Source: Larix kaempferi (Eukaryota > Streptophyta > Pinopsida > Pinales > Pinaceae). From it: a stretch of DNA of 64,000 nt. A program made the position numbers and the translations under genes. The notes under the pieces were generated by a model. It was not told the DNA's origin. It did no database searches and worked only from the letters and a program-made list of their open reading frames with translations. This document shows, one piece after another, positions 33,781 to 46,649 of the stretch; within the stretch, counting starts at the first letter, position 1; each line of letters opens with the position of its first letter. Location: contig BSBM01000442.1 in NCBI GenBank assembly GCA_027924585.1, forward strand, positions 6,510,001-6,574,000. The letters run 5' to 3'.

Positions 33781-34952
33781 CTATCTCCACTCATGTATAT
33801 GATCATATATGTGAGTAGAGATGAATTGTCTAAGCAAATTCAAAATCTCAGTACCAGTTTCATATCGAATTGGTAGCCAAAAATGTGTCAAAAGTGCCAT
33901 GGAAAGAGAATTGAAAACACTAAAGAAGTGTCGTGGTAACTCAATGTACCACTTTGTAGCTATGATAGTGAGAGTCATATGAAAAAGTCTCAACCGAATG
34001 GAGTCATCCATTAAGGAATTGGAAGAGCACCATAGATGGTAGGTCATCACATGGTTGTTGGGATCCACTCCTAGATTCCCATTGAATTTTGGAATATCTT
34101 ATGGTAGTTTAGTGAGGATTGGTGGCCAAAATTGGGCATGTTGTATAGGGTCATTTTTCAAACGCAACGGATCAAGTAGATCTAATGTATACAAAAATGG
34201 TAACTTCTGGTTGACTTGAGGACACTGATAATATTGATGGGGCATTGGAATACCAGTAGGACCTAAGGTTGGTTGGGATGGGATATTAAAACCTGTTGGT
34301 CCTCCCACATAAGGGTTTTGGGGAGGTTGGGAGGTAGGAAACATGGGCTTCATAGGTTGAATAGGTAGGCCTCCTTGCGGAGGGATACCTATTCGATTAG
34401 ATTGACCCCATGGAACATTTGTAGATCCCGATTATAGTAACCTAGTATAGTGGGGTGTAGTGGTATTCAAGGAGGTTCCAAGTTGGGAAATTGGTCCTCT
34501 TGCAAAAGGTTGGCTACCAACAAAAGTTTTAACTAAAACGGGTTGTTGTCCCCAAATCGATTGTTTCCCAAAAACTAAGGGTTGTCCCCCAGGTGCAACT
34601 TTCCCCCCAGTCATAGCTTCCCCCCTGAGTAAGACACAGATGGATTGACCACCTGAATAGTTGCGGGAATTGATGGAACAATCTATGTGACTACCATAAT
34701 GTTACTTGCTTGAAGGAGGGTGGGTTGGGTCAAGCTATTTGTAATAAGATCTAAGGCCACACTTTAATGGGTCACTTGACTAGAGTAATATGGTATAGAT
34801 CCTCCAAATAAATCACTTGGTGTAGACCTAGGTAATCCTCTAGAAGTGGAGGTGTGACCCAAGTCAAATGCGAGAGGATTCGTGTGCATAAATGGTAATG
34901 CCAATTGATATGACCAACCTAGGGGATACCCTAGGCCAATGAGGTTCCCCAT
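33781..34952 (-). pseudogene. Tat gag capsid
   Basis: Capsid protein of the element. The N-terminal half is rich in Pro, Gln and Gly (34952-34099, in several frames). Then comes the capsid core PNNHVMTYHLWCSSNSLMDDSIRLRLF, the residues ATKWYIELPRHFF, and THIYDHIHEWR ending at 33781. The same core occurs at 55947-56579 (SIVDDSIRLRLL; AAKWYIEQP; ITDHIHEWHKRR). Stops and frame changes break it. Confidence 0.82.
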
Positions 34953-36419
34953 AATGGAGAAGTGGTGGAATCCTAAGTCACAATGGTTCTTATGGGATCG
35001 TCTATAGCGGTAGTCGGTAAATGGAGTGATGCGATTAACTGATCGAAAGAATGAGATGGTGTCGAAATCATATCTAATGGATGCCTATTTTGTGCGTCGA
35101 GTGGAAAAAGATAAGATGAAAAGCATCGAATTATCTAGTAGATGAAAATTCTACAAGTACCAGATCAATATTTCTAGTAAGAGGGGGATTTACTCAAGGG
35201 AAGGGTAATGGTCTCAACCTCCCCTTCAAATTGATCGTTGAAGGGATCAATGATTCCAACTTACAAGGGTATTCCTTCATTAATAGTTTCCTCATTGGAA
35301 GAAGGATGTGAATGTTGAGAAGGTGGAGGCTCTTGCTCCTCAGAGATCAAACCTTGCATTCTATGAAATCTCCATAGACCTTGGTTATCCAATGTGGAAA
35401 ACAACGATTCCTAGGGAAAAATACGAACGCGGGAAGAACACACCCCTAAAAAAGAACTAAAGGAAATAAACCAAGCAATCAGTAGGTAAGGGATCTCCCA
35501 AAGACATTATATCAAGCCGTCAGCAAAGATATGACAGATAGTTACTCACAACTACTTCGTAATGGACTTCCAAAGGTACAAGTACCAGACACAACCAAGT
35601 ACCCTCCTAAGGATCCAAAATCGTGTGTTGTACATCTGCCTCATGTACTAACAACAACACCACTGCAGTCACCTGGGAATGTAACCCAGGAAAAGCAACT
35701 AGGGATACCACATTACCCTTGGTGGTTGGGAAGAACAGTTGTGGGAGAGGGATTATGAGAATGGGAAGGGAACGTAAGACAATTGTCTTAGACCCAAAGC
35801 AACTCAGATAGTGGTGTCACCACGAGGACTTCCCACTACTAATATTACACCCTAACTCGCATAACCCCACTAGAGAGAGAGTGTTGGGGACTAGTCCAAG
35901 CACTCTTCCCGACTTCTCCTACCACTTGAATCCTGTGTTAGAGGAGATTTCCCAACAAGAACTTCACGCTACTAATGGATTTTCGCTCATTAGTGTTCCT
36001 AGTCTCGTTTCATTAGATTTTGGACAATTCACTCACTTTTCCTAATCCAAAATCTCTAATCCCTATACTACTATTGATGTGCTATAAAATAAAACATATA
36101 ATTGATTTTATTAGTGCGTCGATTGATTTTAAGGATATTTTTTACTCGAAGGGTACATAGAGATGAAACTTATGGTGTGATGAATCGACTCCAAACCATG
36201 CAACTAAATGCAAATGCAAATATTTTGTTTCGATGAACTCTATCTAAGCAAGGGATAAGACATATTTTTCTTCTCAATGTATCAAACACCTAATGAAATA
36301 CAAAAAAAATCACTTTTTCATGCAATGCAAAAAAATTTCACTTCTCTTTTCAATGAAAAAGGAAATCAATGCCAACCCAAAACAAACACTCTTGAAATCC
36401 AAAATCAAATGAGAGACGA
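34953..36419 (-). other. Tat leader, no gene seen
   Basis: Between gag and the leader repeats. No open frame with recognisable content on the - strand. Open frames on + at 35531-35811 have no motif. Confidence 0.5.
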
Positions 36420-36960
36420 TCCTTTTTAAAAAATACTAAAAAATGAAGCTTTTTTCTTGTTTTCTTCTTTTTCAAAAACTTCTACAAAGAATCGAAGTAT
36501 GCACTTCTTTGTTTCAATTTAAAGGGTCCAATACCATTTGCAAAAGAACTAAAGGAATGAAGACAGACCTTTTTTCTTTCAAAGACTCTTAAGTTTCACT
36601 AAAGGACTCGAAATAAAGCTTCTTTGTTTAAATTAACAAGATTTAATTTCACTTGTAAAGATCCTAAAACCAAAGAAGGTGAAGAAAACTTTCCACTTTT
36701 CAAAGACTTCCAAACTGAATTAAAAACTTGAAATGTGACCTTTGTTATTTTTATTAATAAGATTCAATGTCTATTGCAATGGATCTATGAGCAAAGAAGA
36801 CAAAGAAAATTTTATGTTTTCAAGAGCTTCCAAATTGCACAAAAGACGTCAAAGATCAATGTTTTTGTCTCATTCTTGAAATCAAAGGATTCTAATAGAT
36901 TTTGCAAATGAATTGATACCAAAGAAGAAGAAAAAATTCGCCCAAACTAGCAAGGCTCAA
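36420..36960. repeat. Tandem repeats of about 120 bp in Tat leader
   Basis: Four to five diverged units marked by tttcaaagacttcca-type words (near 36470, 36578, 36698 and 36818), each followed about 60 nt later by a ttaataagattcaat- or aacaagatttaat-like word. Confidence 0.65.
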
Positions 36961-37873
36961 AGGATTTGGATCACATAAAGACCTTCTAAGCTTGCTATTT
37001 GCAAAAAACCCAAACTATCCAACTTGCAAACCAAACAAACCAAACAATGGAGAAGGGATATTTTTGATACCTTTAATGTTCAATCCAAGCAAAATCAGAT
37101 GGGAATGAATAGTTGTGATAGGGATACAGGGTTCTTGGACTCAATAGGGATCAATGTTTCACCCAAACTAAGATGGATAAGAACCAAAATGCAAGAGGCC
37201 CAAACAACAGACTTCAACTCCCAAACCAATCAAATAGGTTCCAAATTCAACCAAGTAAGTCCCAAACACAATCAAATGAGTTTTTAGGGGCTTATAACCA
37301 AAGTTAAAGAGGTTTGAGTGCCACTGGATCAGAGGAATCAGACTAAAAAGGTTGTGAACTTCAACAGAAGGATCAAGTTGGCCTAAGTTGATGTTACACA
37401 TCCAATGATTGGAAATGAAAGAAAAAAACAAAATAGGACTCAAAAAGCAATCAAACACTCACTCCAAAGGCATACAAATATTTCAATCAACATCAAAGGC
37501 TCAGGAAAACACTTCTGATACAAAAACCATGCCAAAAACCAAGCAGGAGGGGGTCAAAATCCACCCAAAACAAGGGTCATCACTCATGTTGCTTCACAGA
37601 AAAAGTGACGACATTGATGTCATCGCCATCTAATCACTAGGAAGGGAGATATGACCTCCAGATCATTGCTTTGTAGCCTTTTACAAGGGAGAGATGACTT
37701 CTGAAGAAGTGGGTAAAAAGACCAAAAAGCTCAGATTCGAACTAGGGTTGGGTTTATGGCTCATTATTCTTCTTGATAATGATAAGAAGAATGTAATATG
37801 GACAAGAAATAAATCAAACCTAAAGCAATCAAGTACCAAACAAGAGGCAAAAGGCTGGAAAAATACTAGAGAT

Positions 37874-37893
37874 GGTCCCCAGTGGAGTCACCA
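37874..37893 (-). other. tRNA-Arg primer binding site
   Basis: On the - strand TGGTGACTCCACTGGGGACC. It matches the complement of plant tRNA-Arg(ACG) 3' end (TGGCGACTCCACTGGGGATC) with one C-to-T change at a CpG and one near the end. It lies a few nt inside the 5' LTR. Confidence 0.8.
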
Positions 37894-37898
37894 ATTTC

Positions 37899-38971
37899 TG
37901 TGCTAGAAATTTCCCCTACGGACAAGGGAAATTTATCCTAAACCAAGAGTTCTATGGCTTAAGAAAACAATCAAACAAGTGGTGACTAAATTTCTTCTAG
38001 ATCTATTCTACATGCATACAATCAAGCAAGAAAAGGGAAAAGTAGAAAAAGATAGATAACCTACCTCTTTATGGATGGTTGTCTTGGATGCTCCATCCTT
38101 TCGAGATTGATGTCCAAGATCCAAATGCTAGAGAAGACCTGCAATAATAGAGACAAAGACATTCCTTCCTACTACAATGCATTTTTATTCATAAGAAAAT
38201 ATCTAGCTACATTGGATGCAACAATGTAAACATACATGCCATTAAAGAAGCAAATATGGGAGAAATAGGCCAAGTTAACTATTAATTGGAAAGCAGGGAA
38301 GCACTTACATCCATGATATTGATCTGTTCACAACTCCTCCAATCCTTCCTCTCCACCCGCCTTAGGATTATAGAACCATAAATTTTATGCTCAAATATTT
38401 TCTTCCCTTTGTATCACTCTACAATTGAGCTGAGTAAGGATACTCCCTTCTTCTTTCTTTTCCCAAAGAATGGCCTTCATTTATAGGGTTTGGAATCTCA
38501 ACAACTAAGGATACAAGGTTGGATCAAGGGAGGATATGATGGAATCCACTTGCTTGGAATGGAAAAGGGAATATGATTCGAATTATTGACCTAACCAACC
38601 CAAATCCCATCCAAATGTTGATCCTAAATTTGTGTTCAACTAGTGGAACAAATGTCATCGCTCCCCTAACACAAGCTACAAAGGGATGACATGGGAGTTC
38701 ATCACTCCCCCAGAACACAGAATTGGAGGTCATCTTTCCTTGGACAAGGGAGGGGGTACGATGACCCTAAAAAATAGGCACAAAACAGGGTCCAAATGGT
38801 GATGTTTCAACTCCCTAATGATGGATTTCACTTCCCAACATGGGTAGGGACCATAATAGACATTAGGTTTTCCTTTAGAACACATCTAGGGAGCATAATA
38901 ACCACATTTTCATGGTGATCAAATTAAGAAACTTAAGGATGATATTAAGTGTGCCAATTTAGTGTATAACA
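37899..38971 (-). repeat. 5' LTR of non-autonomous Tat element
   Basis: Partner of 27984-29039, about 1.07 kb. TATA box TATAAATG at 38478-38485 (-). Many scattered substitutions separate the two LTRs, so the insertion is not recent. Confidence 0.88.
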
Positions 38972-39136
38972 TGATTGACGTTCCATCAAGCATTGATGAA
39001 GTTGTTGACGCACCAATGAATATGAAAATATCACATATTAACATGACGACACAGTTTATGCATGAAAATATTAAGGATCAACTTATCAAGGGACCATATC
39101 AACACTCTAATCACAAAATTCGTAGCATGCAATAAT
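38972..39136 (+). pseudogene. Unknown ORF, 3' part, after Tat insertion
   Basis: Continues the frame of 27843-27983 across the target duplication: DVPSSIDEVVDAPMNMK, then HENIKDQLIKG, then a stop at about 39134. Product not recognised. Confidence 0.5.
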
Positions 39137-39349
39137 CAACGTACCAATATCCAAAGGTACCTAACCCAAGTCAATGTACTACTTACATATTGAAGCATTT
39201 GAAGATTGTATGGTGTGATTTCTCACCCACATGTTCCAAAATCAACCACCAAGAGGTTGTGCAATCCTTGGTAGAAGATTCAATAGGGAAAAAAAAAAAA
39301 CAACTAAAACTAAACTAAACAAAAGATAATCATTCTTCAAATTGTAATA

Positions 39350-40109
39350 CATATAGAGATCACCAAGACAACTTGTAGAGAATCAAAGAAAAGCTTTCAT
39401 TATCATTACAAAAGAAATTACATAGTAGCACTTTCGTACAATGTAGGGGAAATGGGGCCTCTATAGTTTTCCAAGGAAAGGTTCATGTGTCTCCTTTGTG
39501 ACCTCTCAATATACATCCAACCATCACTAAGTAGATATCCACAATGGTGAAAGTAGAAAGTAGGTAATGGTCTCCTTCTATTTTTGGGGTAATTTTGACA
39601 AAGTAATAGCGTGATTATAATATGGAAATTTTGTGTCTGGAATGGTGACACCGAGGGATTTTTTATAGGCACAAGAGTGGTCAAGAGAAGGACCTAGATT
39701 CAATGTGATCATTCTCCATTTCCTTAATTGCTTGGTGGAGAAATTAGGTTTTTGGAACCTAGATCTGTAATTAATTTTGGACCACGTCAAGGTATGTGTC
39801 AACTTTTGGCCCCTTCATCATTAGGGAAGCGAGAAATAACAAATTTCATATCGAAAATCACTTTTGGGGACCAGGTCGAGACTTTTGGGGAAAACTTGCG
39901 ACTTAGGTTGCGAATTTCAAGGGAAAACCTACAACCCATTTCAAACTAGTCAATTTTGGTGTTTGACTTTCAATTTTTGGGAATTTCATTACTTACTCAG
40001 GTCATATGGATGGAATGAGGTGGAAAATGATGCTTATGATGCCAATTGATGACGTATAAGGGTGACAAAATTTATGACATGGCAAGTGAGCAAATTTTGG
40101 CTGTTAATA
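39350..40109 (-). repeat. 3' LTR of older Tat-type element
   Basis: The upper end is fixed by the polypurine-tract boundary (ctgttaata|gattgctcactgatg, similar to ggtgttaaca|gattgccccctgatg at 57220). TATA box TATAAAAAA (-) at about 39660. The lower end is estimated from the TATA-to-end distance in the LTR at 56580 and is uncertain by roughly 100 bp. Confidence 0.6.
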
Positions 40110-43100
40110 GATTGCTCACTGATGTGTGAGGTTAGGAGCTCATTGTATGGCTGAAATACATCATAGAATTTTCTTACTTACATGATATGAGGTGTGATGA
40201 CTATACATAAGACCAGAATCATGTTGGAGAGGACTCACCCTCTTGAGGGACTACAACGACTCATACCTATAGACAAAGTACTCAAATGGGATGAGGTGTA
40301 CATAATCTCATATATATATGGATGAGGTGGGCATACCCATGCTCATATCGATGTCTCAATATAAACTGGGATCTAGAACAAAAGGGGCCTAATCGATACA
40401 CGAATAAATGCTCGATACAATACATCATGAAGGTCAAAGAGGGACTCAATATGGATACATAATGAGGGTTAATGAAGGACCCACATTGAATAGACAATGG
40501 ATACATGATCATGGTCCAACCATGGCTGATCGGAAGAACACATGTCATAATAAGGGAATTCCAACGAAATGCAAAATCACAATAATTGATGCCCTATTGA
40601 AATTGGAGGGGCCCAAGAGATGGAAGGAGTATATAGGGAATTAAATCCTCACAAGTGACTCAAATAATTGAAGGATTGAGTCAAATAGGTTTAGGGAACT
40701 ACAATTAGCACTAGATACCATAGGAATGATATGACTACATGGGTTCCAAACATTGTTTCCAATGCGACCCAGATACAAAGGGAAGCATATGATAGGAGGT
40801 CTTCTAAAGAGACTCAAAAAATGGCTAGAGTCAAGGATATCTAAGGCCTTCGACCAAACTAGATAAGAGATCCAACAACCTATACAATTATCAACATTGC
40901 TTTGATGAGATGAATTTGAGCATGTGAGAAACAACCAATCTAAGTGGCACTAAGGTCTCCCATCAATCCGTCCAAGAGAACCCATCAATGATGGTTATGG
41001 GGACAAGGTATAGGGTGCCTCTAAGTCTATCCTCTGGAATATATGTTTTGATGTCGATAGAGGGAGAACCACTACCAACACGGAAATGAGGTTTATTTGA
41101 AGGAAGCATGATGGATACAACCAAAGACTGGATCGAGATAGATAAGGGACTAAGATATCAATGGGGGATATGGGGGTCACTAATAGAGGGACTCAAAATT
41201 CCTTTATTTAGAGCATGAAGGCATGGCTGACCTGGTAGCATATGTGAGACTCATGATAATATCATGGGAGGGACACAAGTAGGGTATTGGGGAAGAGAAC
41301 TACAATGAGGTGTACTCATGGAGGGAAAAATAGGGTACTGTTGTTGACTTTGGGAGAGAGTGATGTCAATATGAATCCATTAATGGTGCATCGCATACTA
41401 CTTTGAATAAAGGAGACCATGGATGCTGCCACAAAATGAGATGATATACAATCTGTAGGAATGCTAAGGAGCATTGTTTTTAATGGCATCCTAGGTGTAT
41501 GAACACTGGAGGGAGAGTTCTAAGGAGAATTTTTCTATGATGGTTTCCCAAGTGTGTGATCACTTGCGAAAGAGGGTGCTAAAAAATATTGTTATAGACG
41601 CAGGTGTGTGACAACCGAGAGATGGTAAGAGGAGGCAATGAGATAAGTGTTTAATGAATGACCAAGTGAATCAATGAATGAATGATAGCAGATGGAAATG
41701 ATGGGTGGTAGGATATTGGTGGCAAAATCCTTGAGGGATGATGAATGGTGGAAAAATAATGTGACTTTTATAGTATGGATAGAGTGGTGGGATCATGAGC
41801 ATGTAACATGAAACATCAAAATGCTATAATAATGGGATTCCATGGGTTGACCAATGAGTGATGATGACGACGTAATAAGCGGCTAAGTACAATATCACAA
41901 ACTAGATTGACTCCCAATCCTATTGAAAGAAGAATGAGATGGGAATCGAATGGAAGTATGGGTACTAAATGATGGAACCCATGTAAGGGAGGCTCTACTT
42001 TCGAGAAGGGGAGAATGAAAAAGATGGTTGGGTTGGGCCACCCAACCAAACAAAGGGGGTCATATGTGCATAAAATGGGTAAACAAGGTTGATGCATATG
42101 ATGTTTTGCAAAGGGAAATCACCTATATGCCAATTTGAGAAAATATACATGTAGGGAGAGGTTACATGTTGAAACAAGAGGGTACCATCACAACCTGATC
42201 CTGTACACACAAAAATGATACCCAAAGCACAAAAATGTGTTTGGAAAGGAAAACAAATGTACAAGTAGCATGTGACCTCGGAAATTCGTCGAGATCACGT
42301 GTGTGAAAATGTGACTAGACAAGGTTAGGGACTTGTCCCCATGCTATGGAAACATGGTTTGTGATTATGGATCACATATGTTTTGGACTAAGATACGGGC
42401 TCATTGAAATTCAGATGTAGATGTGATGGGGTGGGGTCAAGAGAATCGATCATGCCCCCATCCTAGAGGTTTCAATGTAGCAAGGATGTTATTCTAGGAG
42501 GGGCTGACATGGCATATGGGCCAATAGCTGGAAGGGGAGGGTACCATGAGGCGAGTAGCCATGGTAGAATGTAACATCCGTGAGATGATGGGGGGGACAC
42601 CCCCTACAGGAGGAATTCCTCCAGTATCATTGGCTCAAACAACAAAATGAACAACAATGATGAGTAGGAAGGTTGGGGGTCCTGCCCCCATGCCGTGGAG
42701 ATGGGATTTCCTCATTGTTTCAAAACAATAATATGGATAGGTTAAGGGGAATCGCATTCATCGATACGACCATAGAAGTACAAGATGGTTTCAAGGAATT
42801 CTCACTAAAGGATGAAAGATAATAAATAGATATTGTCCCCTCATATGATGATATAGAGGGGGGAACTTCCTTGATGGTGGTGGCATATGCTTCAACAGAT
42901 ATTCAGTGCAAATTAGCCAATATGGATCAATTTTTTTGGAGATTAGTACAATGGTGTGAATAATGGCCATATATGCCACACAACGCATAGGGATGGTTGG
43001 TGCACAATTCCTTGTTACATTGTTTGGTAGCATCGGGGAGAGTGATGTAGACAACAAGAGTATTCACATCAGTCTTCTCCTCAGTCACATGGAGGTGAGT

Positions 43101-44732
43101 GCATAAGATTGGAAAATACAGACATTGATGGGTGGCGTGACCCCTAAGCTATTGCACACGGTGAAAGACGTGGTTTCTCATGTTGGGGTAGAGGGCGGGG
43201 GTTTTATGGCTGGATACAGAGTAGACTATGGTGTCACATTCTTGGTATTTTCCCTAGCTTTATTTTTTGTAGAAGTTTGGGTGGCAAGTGCGGTTTAATT
43301 CATTACCATGGGTGGTGGGGCATTAGAAGTACCAATAAGATAAACATGCATCAAAATGAACTAAGGAGTAAACGAGGGGTTTGGTGGAGTAAGGTACCAA
43401 ATAGGTATACCTAACGTCAAAATTGGAAGGTTAAGCGTAGCAATCATGTGATTTATTATGATCCTAGGAGGGGGAAAGAGGAATAAAACTTGATGTATAT
43501 GTAACCCCTTCCATGGGTTCCCTAACAATGGGTTAGTTCAAGGCGAGGGTTGAGGTTGGGTGGTAGAGTTCTTAGAGGAGACTATGAAAACAACTTTGAT
43601 ACCTACACCTTCGGTGGTGAGGGTAGTAGGGCCTATAAAGACCCCATGAGAGCGGCATCTTGGAATATGTCGAGACCAACACTCATAAATGAGGGAATGG
43701 AAAGACTACCAAAACTACTGTCAACCATAGGTAAGACATGATCCAGAAAATCCATCCCCTTGGTGATGGAGGGGAGTTAATCCCCAGGAACACCAGTTGA
43801 AGGTAAGTGAATGAAGTCACTTAACGGGAATCCAATGACCTCCAAGCGTGAGTAGGGCAGTCGGGCCCAACATTCAAATTCGATTGGAGAACAGTTGGAA
43901 GGGTGGAAGTCGAATTGGTTGAGTCAACCCTATCACAATTAGAGCAGAGAACTAGTTAAAGGGATAGTACAGTTAGGTACAATTTGACAAGGGGAAGGTC
44001 GACGATAGTTGTGGTTAGGAGAGGACCAGGTAATTGGAAGGATAGACAATGATTCAACTGATGAATGTGGAATAATTAGTCGAGAGGACCGATTGGGATA
44101 TGGGAGGAAGTCAGGAAGAAGCCGATGCAGAGAAGAAGGTAGTTGTGAGATCAACTAATAGGAATAGGTACCGACGAAGATCAGTCAGATCGTACGGAAA
44201 ATGAAATAAAATTAGGGAACTAGGAGCAGTCTCTGACTATAGTGCATGATCAATTGAAGAAGCCAAGGCATAAAATGCAAGGTAGTTGAATAAGTGGTTG
44301 GAGAATTTAATGTAGCAGTTATGGCAATTTTTTAATATGCCAGATGGCATGGTACGCTAAGAAGGTTGCAAGTGTGAATTGAATGCAAATGAGATGGATC
44401 AGTGAAGCACCCCAAAGATTCTTGAAGAAGCTTAGGCGAGAAATCAAGGCGGTGAAGGATATTATAAATAAAGATCAAGGCAAGGGGGAAAGGAGGTTAC
44501 TGGTAAGTGGTTGATACTGCTAAATTGAAGAACAATCGACTAAGAGACCAACTAAGAACCGAAAACAATGGAAATCCACCCTGATTGTAAACAACTTATG
44601 TAATTTGATTTTATACATTAATAAAAGGACATTGTTGGTGTAATATTGTGGTTTTTCTTAGTGTTGTGGGTGTCCATTTGGTCTTTTGTTGTGCATTATG
44701 ATCTGCAACCAATTGAGGTGGGTCGTGCTTAG
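40110..44732 (-). other. 3' non-coding region of older Tat-type element
   Basis: Patches match 57235-58300: atgtgtgagg-ttaggagctcat versus atgtgtgagggcaagagctcat just after the polypurine tract, and tctaagtctatcctctgga with gtcgatagagggaga near 41015-41065 versus 58010-58060. There is no hairpin array and no readable RT, integrase or PMD sequence. Open frames at 41816-43057 (-) and 43550-43741 (+) show no motif. Confidence 0.55.
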
Positions 44733-45276
44733 TTACCACTTGGGATCATAATAGGTCAATTTATCAAGCTTTGCAATCTTCCCTTCATGGGGGGACATCA
44801 TAATTCTAAACATCGTGGAGGAGAGCACTTGCATAACATACATGTAGCTACGCCCAAGGAGGAGGTTGTAATATAATTGAGTTATAACAACCTCGATGTC
44901 AATTAAGACCATTTTCATTGTCAACTAGATGGGGATGTTTTGGAGAAGACGTTGCGGTTGAGTAGCATGACCATCATACACACACAATATCATGATGGAC
45001 GACACAAGTTCGGGGGAACCTAACTTCTTCCAAATGTGAGTGGACATAATGTAGGTAGAGGAACCCTTGTCAATGATGTAATGATGAATAACCAAGTTCT
45101 TAATGTTGATTAGAATCTAAAAAGCTAATGAAAATTGAATTTGAGGCTCTGTTTGATCGAGATCGAATGTCGTAAGGTGAGCATCAGAAGGATCAATTGC
45201 ACCCAAGGAGAGAAATAATAATTTGTGTTTCATATGACAGTTCTAAAGAAATTCTAATGTAGACATGGAAAAAGGT
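44733..45276 (-). pseudogene. Protease of older Tat-type element
   Basis: Reading down from 45276: SLGAIDPSDAHLTTFDLDQ, then YIIDKGSSTYIMSTHIW (about 45085-45035, where the family has D-E-G; here D-K-G), the word LVSSIMILCVYDGHATQPQ, and YYNLLLGRSYMYVMQ and MMSPHEGKI (about 44770-44860). It is cut at 45276 by the Copia insertion. The matching gag lies on the far side, at 55822-56579. Confidence 0.82.
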
Positions 45277-45759
45277 TGTTGGAACCAAAGGATATGAAAT
45301 CTCATTACACGTCTACATGTTTTGGAGAGAGTCAGTCAAAATACAACAGTCGACTAGTAAAGTAGTTGAATAGAGGATCAACTGAATGGTTGATTGATTG
45401 GTCGACTGAATGGTCAACAAGGCAGTGGTTGGTTCGACTATAGTAGCTGAATAATCAATGGTACATTAGGTATTTCATGGGAATGGTTAGAATTGACAAC
45501 CCTTATTTGTGGACCATATCATCCTCGCTGCAAGGAAGCTTGTTAGATCTCAAAACTATAAAAGAATGACCTTATGGGTTGTATTGATAATGAAGTATAT
45601 ATATTGATGACGTTTAATAATGCATTGTGTTGTTTTGATCATAATGAACTATGATTAAGTGTTGTAAATTATGTCTTTAGACACCACCCCTCTTCTTGGA
45701 ATACTTATCCCTTTTGCTATTTTATTTTATGTCTAGATGCTCAAAGGTTTTTTCCAACA
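45277..45759 (+). repeat. 5' LTR, outer Copia
   Basis: TGTTGGAACC ... TTCCAACA, with TATAAAAG at 45557-45564. Many GTCGACT-like words lie in the U3 part. A weak primer site TAGTATTAGATC follows at 45760. Confidence 0.9.
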
Positions 45760-45899
45760 TAGTATTAGATCTATTGGTTTTGAACTAACCTATTATATGT
45801 GAATTGTGTTGAGTCATATCTAGGGTTGATCGACTCTGGGATAAAGATACGTCAATGGGTACCTTTTGAACTTGGATCAGATCTATTTTATATCAAAAG

Positions 45900-46545
45900 G
45901 ATGGCTTCCAATATAGAACTTCTTATTCTGAATGGCCATAACTATGCAATGTAGGTGCTAGATATGGAAACATTGTTGAATATCAAGGGATTATGGCTAT
46001 ATACTAAGGTCGTTATTCCAGATCTGACTGATGGATAGGATTAAATTTTCATTGACAGAAATAAGGATGGTGTTGTTGGGTTCATTACGGCCTACATTTC
46101 AAGGGATATTCACTTTCATACAAGTTGGATCAACTACCCTCATGTTGTTTGGAGTAAGTTGAAGTCCATGTTCGACAAGGCTAATGAAATTCAAGTGATG
46201 TAGATAGAGAAAGAGTTGATCTCTTTAGAACCCCATTCCTTTGAAAGGATTGAGGACTATTTTTCTTGCATCAAAGAGCTACAGCTGAAATTGGGCGAAT
46301 GTGGCTAGAGTTTTCTGAAGAAGGATGGACAACTCATTTAACTAGTCCTGATGAATCTGAGGAAACTCTATGATGTATTCTTCTCCTCATTTTGTGCCAA
46401 TTGGATGTCACACAAAGTAGATGGTAAGGACTTCACATTTGATACCTTCGATGATTTATTGATCAAGTATTAACAAAAGTTGCTTGATGAAGGGAAGCTT
46501 GGTAACAAACATCATTCACTTTCTCAAAGGCCAAGTCAAGCAAAA
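45900..46545 (+). pseudogene. Copia gag, outer copy
   Basis: Same protein as the open frame at 49469-50075: LLILNGHNYAM, then FERIEDYFSCIKELQLKL and KDFTFDTFDDLLIKY. In-frame stops (for example after NYAM, in TDG-stop-D, and in GECG-stop-SF) inactivate it. Confidence 0.85.
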
Positions 46546-46649
46546 TTATAAATAATGAGGTCGAACGGATAAATGACCAGAGTGTATCAACCAACCTACT
46601 AAATTAAATACCAATTATTCGATATCGAACAAGAAGAATCGAAAGAAGA

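Larger units (their letters stand above)
27984..38971 (-). mobile_element. Non-autonomous Tat-type Gypsy element, complete ends
   Basis: Both LTRs, primer site, polypurine tract, gag and protease are present on the - strand. Reverse transcriptase, RNase H and integrase are absent: protease is followed at once by a repeat-protein region and the hairpin array. Target duplication TGATT (27979-27983 and 38972-38976). Removing the element restores an open frame in the flanking sequence, which supports these boundaries. Movement would need enzymes from another copy. Confidence 0.85.

Noticed and set aside
40282-43057. Several ORFs of 60-97 codons
   Set aside because: Short, on both strands, no motif, and within the non-coding 3' region of a Tat-type element.
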